A DNA stretch of 64,000 bases from Paenalcaligenes niemegkensis (GTDB lineage: Bacteria; Pseudomonadota; Gammaproteobacteria; Burkholderiales; Burkholderiaceae_B), in contig NZ_JAKGCT010000001.1 in NCBI RefSeq assembly GCF_022230885.1, positions 294,053 to 358,052 on the forward strand, read 5' to 3'. The notes beneath the pieces are model-generated. The model searched no databases and was not told where the DNA came from. It saw only the letters and a program-made list of their open reading frames with translations. Positions within the stretch are counted from its first letter, which is position 1. Every line of letters starts with the position of its first letter. This document shows, one piece after another, positions 57,597 through 64,000 of this stretch. A program made the position numbers and the translations under genes.

Positions 57597-59284
57597 TTAA
57601 CTAGCCCAATACCAGGTGCCGGCATTCCAGCTGTTAGACAACACGTTGACGTTGTTCTTGTACCCCATCAAGCCTTTCTTGTAGCCTTCGATACGTGCCA
57701 TCTGGTAGAGCGGCAAGATATGCAGGTCTTCCCGAAGCAGCTCTTGAAGCTCAAGGTAAACGGCTTTGCGCTCGTCGTGATTAATGGTGGTTTGTCCTTT
57801 TAGCAGCAGTTCGTCGACCTTTGGGTCGGCATACTGGGAAACATTACTTCCACTGCCACCTTTACGTGGAGTCGCCTGGCTGTTAAAGCGGTAACTAACG
57901 TCAGGATCGCTTCCAGTCATGAAATTAACGGCTACCAAGGTGCTTTCGAACTCTGATTTAAACCAGAAATCCCCCACATGACTGCTGCTGGCATGTTATT
58001 GATTTTCATGTCAACGCCTAGCTTGAGCCAGTCTTGCTGTATTAGCTGCTGAGTTTGTGCACGCAATTCGCTGCCGCTGGTAGTCGATAAGTCAAAGGCC
58101 AGCTTTACACCGTCTTTTTCACGTATACCACCACTGCCCCGGACCCATCCAGCCTCATCCAATATCGCATTCGCTGCATCAAGATCGTATACCTGCTTCG
58201 GCAAATCCGCGTTATAGGCCCAGGACTCATTAGGTAAAAAAGACTCGGTAGGGGCGGGCAAGCCGTAATAGATCAGATCAATAATGGCCTGTTTGTTTAT
58301 GCCTTGGTACAGGGCTTGTCTGACCTCTTTATGCTTTAACGCAGGATGTTCATGATTAGGCGTGATGGATTCAATACTTGCTGTCTGATTCACATCGATC
58401 ACCAGGTCAGGCAGCTGACTAGCTTCTTCGTAAAAGTTGTTCAAGATACCGTTGATGCCGACCATATCGACTTGTCCAGTTCTAAACTGGGTATACAGCG
58501 CGTTCATATCAGGTATGTATTTAAAGACCAGACGCTCTATATACGGTCCATCACCGAAGTAATCGGTGTTTGCCTCGAGGACCAGACGATCGCCCGAGGT
58601 TCGGCTGCCCCATTTAAATGGCCCAGTACCGACGGGCTGCTGATTAAAGGGCGCCGTATTAGGATCGTCAGCTTTGCCCAAGATATGCGCAGGCACCATA
58701 AAGGTTGAGCTTAATTGAGACCAGTAAGGAGCATACAAGCGGTCCATTTCCCACGTTAATTCGTGCGGGCCGACAACTTGAATGTTTTTTACAAGCTCAT
58801 GGCCTTGACGGGTGCGGGAATTGAAATCAGGATTATTAATCAGCTCAAGAGTGAATTTAACGTCTTCAGCGGTAAAGGGGGTGCCATCATGCCAGACCAC
58901 ATCGTCTCGCAAACGAATGCGCCAGTTCAAGCCGTCCTCAGAAACGCCTCCATTCTCTACAGAAGGAATTTCTGTCGCCAGCTTCGGATGAAGCTGGCCT
59001 GTTTCATCGCAGTTCCATAACGGATCATAGAGATTCCACCAAACGCCATGATCGACCTCAATAGAGGATAGCAATGGATTAAATACTGTGCTTTCCTGAG
59101 ACAAACCGACAACCACCTGACCTTTAGGAGCTGCTGGGGGAGCTGTGGCTGCAGCAGGCTGTTGCGCCAGGGCTTTTCCGTTATACATCACGCTCATGCC
59201 TGTTGCAGCAGCAAGTGCAAGCAGTTGACGTCGGGTAATACGACCACCTTCGTACAACCAGGCATCTTGGTTTTTCTTTGTCAT
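57597..59284 (-). CDS. Dipeptide-type ABC importer substrate-binding protein with Tat signal, frameshifted
   Basis: An SBP family 5 protein. The signal RITRRQLLALAAATG has a twin-arginine motif followed by a hydrophobic stretch and AQQP, so Tat export is likely. The core shows VVVGLSQESTVFNPLLSSIEVDHGVWWNLYDPL and DVVWHDGTPFTAEDVKFTLELI. The frame breaks at the five-C run 57971-57975. One extra base gives VMWGDFWFKSEFES, and the frame continues through ELQELLREDLHILPLYQMARI to 57597. Repaired length is about 562 residues. AGGAG ribosome site seven bases before the ATG. Ligand unknown; first gene of the operon. Confidence 0.88.
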
Positions 59285-59493
59285 TCCCCAGCTCCTAATT
59301 TCAGATACAATGAATTTTAATTTTAAATTTCACTATGAGTATCAACATTTTTACTCTTTAGTGAGACTGTTCGTCAATGAAGCAAACCCTAAATTACAGG
59401 CTTAACAAGGGAATACCCCGAGCAATTTAGCAAAATTTATCGATATATTAGGTTCAGCCTTTTCCGATTTGTGTAACTCTTTTAAACGCCTGC

Positions 59494-59520
59494 TTTGAAA
59501 TGCATTCGGTGCACTTCAAA
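59494..59520. promoter_or_regulatory. Candidate operator for the XRE-cupin regulator
   Basis: TTTGAAATGCA (59494-59504) and TGCACTTCAAA (59510-59520) form an inverted repeat with 11-base arms, one mismatch and a 5-base spacer. It lies 36 bases upstream of the regulator start in the 272-base region shared with the divergent transporter operon. Confidence 0.6.
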
Positions 59521-59556
59521 GGCCAAGGGGCTTAAACCAATTTTTCACATTTACGC

Positions 59557-60174
59557 ATGGTCAAACCGTCCACAGTTATCGCCCCTCAAGAAGCCGATCC
59601 CCAAGCCGATCTCCGACTAGGCAATACGCTGCGCAGAATACGCAAGCAATCCGGAATGTCGATCAAACAAATGGCTGTAAAGACAAATCTGTCAGCGGCT
59701 ATGATCAGCCAGATAGAGCGTGGCCTATCTACCCCCTCCTTACGTTCGGTACGCTCTCTAAGCATGGCATTGGACGTACCAGTCGCAGAGTTATTTAATG
59801 ATGAGCACGATCTTTCTGCGACATCAGCAGAACGTCATATCGTGCGATTCGAACATCGCCGGCGTTTAACGCTCGCCGATAATAAAGTGATCAAGGAATT
59901 GCTGACGCCACCAGAGCCCAGCAACCTGGAAGTGTATGAAATCACATTAAACCCAGGAGGGTCATCAGGCGTAGGCTATCGCACCTCAGAAGGTGAAAAG
60001 TGCTGCTATGTACTTGAGGGAGAAATGATGCTGTGGCTGGAAAAAGAAAAATTCATCATCAGAACAGGCGACAGTTTCCGCATTCCTGCCACCATGCCCC
60101 ACCAGTTCAAAAATACAGCCAAGACCCCCTGCACGTTGCTGTGGATCATTACCTTGCCCTCTTGGGCGAGGTAG
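59557..60174 (+). CDS. XRE-family regulator with C-terminal cupin domain
   Basis: A 205-residue protein. A Cro/CI helix-turn-helix (about 22-78, LRRIRKQSGMSIKQMAVKTNLSAAMISQIERGLSTPSLRSV) is joined to a small cupin (about 110-200, GEKCCYVLEGEMMLWLEKEKFIIRTGDSFRIPATMPHQFKN), as in PuuR-type regulators. The cupin probably senses a small carboxylate or amine. Divergent from the dpp-type operon, hence likely its specific regulator. Confidence 0.9.
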   Translation: MVKPSTVIAPQEADPQADLRLGNTLRRIRKQSGMSIKQMAVKTNLSAAMISQIERGLSTPSLRSVRSLSMALDVPVAELFNDEHDLSATSAERHIVRFEHRRRLTLADNKVIKELLTPPEPSNLEVYEITLNPGGSSGVGYRTSEGEKCCYVLEGEMMLWLEKEKFIIRTGDSFRIPATMPHQFKNTAKTPCTLLWIITLPSWAR

Positions 60175-60379
60175 GCAGTAGTAATAGCCAGCTGCAGACG
60201 AGAATACGTTCTCAGCGGCTGATATTTGATGGCAACAAGGGAGATCGCTCTCTTAACGGCAGCGTAGCCGCGTGTATGAGCTACTGGATGAATACGGTCT
60301 GTTTGGCTAGCAAGAGCCGGGCTGGCCCGGCAAACGCAGAGCCCGGCACGGGCTGCAGGGCGCGAAAGCAGCAGACGTA
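60175..60379 (+). other. Intergenic region between XRE-cupin gene and rRNA operon terminator
   Basis: About 205 bases. A GC-rich stretch near 60320-60355 (GCCGGGCTGGCCCGGC and nearby) can form short stems. No ORF, tRNA or clear motif. Confidence 0.4.
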
Positions 60380-60415
60380 AAAAAACCCCCACTCGATCAC
60401 GAGCGGGGGTTTTTC
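60380..60415 (-). terminator. rRNA operon terminator
   Basis: AAAAACCCCCACTCG pairs with CGAGCGGGGGTTTTT around a short loop. The long GC stem has an A-tract on one side and a T-tract on the other, so it is effectively bidirectional. It lies just beyond the 5S 3' end and also closes the XRE-cupin transcript. Confidence 0.92.
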
Positions 60416-60423
60416 GTATAAGT

Positions 60424-60536
60424 GCCTGACGATGACCTACTTTCACAGACGTCCGTCCACTATCATCGGCGCAAAGGCGTTTCACGGTCCTGTTCGGAAT
60501 GGAAAAGGGGTGGTGCCACCTTGCTATGGTCGTCAA
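60424..60536 (-). rRNA. rrf: 5S ribosomal RNA
   Basis: On the minus strand the gene starts TTGACGACCATAGCAAGGTGG and ends GTAGGTCATCGTCAGGC, about 113 bases. CCGAACAGGACCGTGAAACG and GCGCCGATGATAGT are the conserved betaproteobacterial 5S blocks. The 5' and 3' ends pair (TTGACGA/TCGTCAG). Ends are placed by similarity. Confidence 0.95.
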
Positions 60537-60724
60537 GCGTAAACTTGCGTGCCCCTCGCGCTCAACGCATCGTTGAGCCCAAAAGGCCAATCTGGGAAAA
60601 AGCACAATGCGGTGTCAACAGCGTCGCCCTGGGGGCGTGAGGCTGTCTGAACCATGTATTCATGTCATTTGCGTGTGTGGTATTGCGTTTTTTTGTTTCT
60701 GAACGACACTTGAAAACCCACTAA

Positions 60725-60739
60725 CCTAAACGGTTATAG

Positions 60740-60746
<7 letters not shown>
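60725..60746 (-). other. 3' half of the 23S processing stem
   Basis: This 22-base block is almost perfectly complementary (two adjacent mismatches) to 63616-63637 at the other end of 23S. Together they form the long stem that RNase III cuts in the precursor. Mature 23S ends lie inside it. Confidence 0.75.
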
Positions 60747-63615
<2,869 letters not shown>

Positions 63616-63622
<7 letters not shown>

Positions 63623-63637
63623 CTATAACGCTTTAGG
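63616..63637 (-). other. 5' half of the 23S processing stem
   Basis: Complementary to 60725-60746; see that entry. It includes the first bases of mature 23S and about 15 bases of spacer. Confidence 0.75.
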
Positions 63638-64000
63638 CTAATTATAGGATTATGAGTTTTCGCGTTGTGCCGTTCATCACTCACAATATCCACATTGATT
63701 AATCAATGCGCTATCTATATTGAGAACTATTTGAACAAAATTGTTGATTTTGCAATCACAACCCGCATATTCACACATCCCGATATATTATCGCGATGCA
63801 TCATGAATACACTTCGTTGTGCTTTTTCCAGATTGTTAAAGAACAAGTTAAAACCATCGAGCTAATCAGCCCAACGAGCAGTACCGTCTAAAAAAACGAT
63901 ACTGGTCGTTGAACTGAGCCATACACCGCTTTTTTCGGCCAACGCCGAGGCGTGCAATGTCTCAATTCCTTCCATGAACCAAACTTGCCAACAACGCTGT
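63623..64000 (-). other. 16S-23S internal transcribed spacer (partial)
   Basis: 378 bases upstream of 23S, AT-rich, running off the window end. I find no tRNA-Ile or tRNA-Ala in this part; if present they lie further toward 16S. It contains a boxA element (63833-63845). 16S is outside the window. Confidence 0.8.
63833..63845 (-). promoter_or_regulatory. boxA antitermination element
   Basis: The minus strand reads TGTTCTTTAACAA, close to the canonical rrn boxA (TGCTCTTTAACA). It recruits NusB/NusE to prevent Rho termination in rRNA transcription. Located about 210 bases before 23S, as expected for a spacer boxA. Confidence 0.85.

Noticed and set aside
63623..64000. tRNA-Ile/tRNA-Ala in the rRNA spacer
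   Set aside because: No cloverleaf or T-loop consensus (GTTCGAATC type) found in the visible part of the spacer on either strand.

Overview
The window is about 64 kb of a betaproteobacterial chromosome, most likely Alcaligenaceae (Burkholderiales). Several conserved neighbourhoods support this: kdsD-kdsC-lptC-lptA-lptB-hpf-ptsN-hprK-rapZ, rsmB-DUF4390-plrS-plrR (the Bordetella-type NtrYX relative), gpmA with envC and ctpA, rhodanese-grxC-secB-gpsA, and cydABX-cydDC behind a GbsR/MarR regulator. Base composition looks moderate for the family, closer to the Advenella/Pusillimonas/Paenalcaligenes side than to high-GC Bordetella. The genus is an inference.

Layout. 1-7315: the end of a large FAD/Fe-S oxidoreductase, pncB, a DMT exporter divergent from a MocR regulator, and apt. 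7414-14352 (minus): respiratory cytochrome bd genes (regulator, cydA, cydB, the tiny cydX, cydD, cydC). 14519-21120 (plus): LPS Kdo synthesis and export (kdsD, kdsC, lptCAB), then hpf, ptsN, hprK and rapZ, without rpoN at its usual place. 21117-29621: rlpA, rsmI, yraN, a SIS-domain isomerase, a BON lipoprotein, a TlpA-like lipoprotein, argB, a pyrimidine 5'-nucleotidase, a MoeB/ThiF-like protein and ctpA. 30001-32967: a purine module (deaminase, NCS2 permease, divergent LysR) lying between ctpA and envC. 32957-41331: envC, gpmA, rhodanese, grxC, secB, gpsA, a MOSC protein, trmL, comF, a BioC-like methyltransferase and ridA. 41627-42403: an isolated PheC-like periplasmic protein. 42602-49388: plrR, plrS, DUF4390, rsmB, a gamma-carbonic anhydrase and galE. 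49532-60174: a catabolic-looking accessory island (exported argininosuccinate-lyase-like enzyme, D-2-hydroxyacid dehydrogenase, DadA-like oxidoreductase, complete Dpp-type ABC importer, XRE-cupin regulator). 60380-64000: the distal part of an rRNA operon on the minus strand (terminator, 5S, 23S and spacer).

Two things stand out. First, seven genes carry ten frameshifts (apt, cydC, rlpA x3, yraN, purine permease x2, comF, dppD, dppA). Nine of them are restored by adding one base to a short homopolymer, which points to sequencing undercalls rather than gene decay. Second, the 49.5-60.2 kb island looks like a self-contained uptake and cleavage route for an unknown N-substituted amino acid or peptide-like compound. 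Its lyase has a Sec signal peptide and an Asn where the argininosuccinate lyase family normally has a His.

The NtrX-type regulator at 42602-43312 has no AAA+ sigma-54 domain. This fits the absence of rpoN between lptB and hpf.
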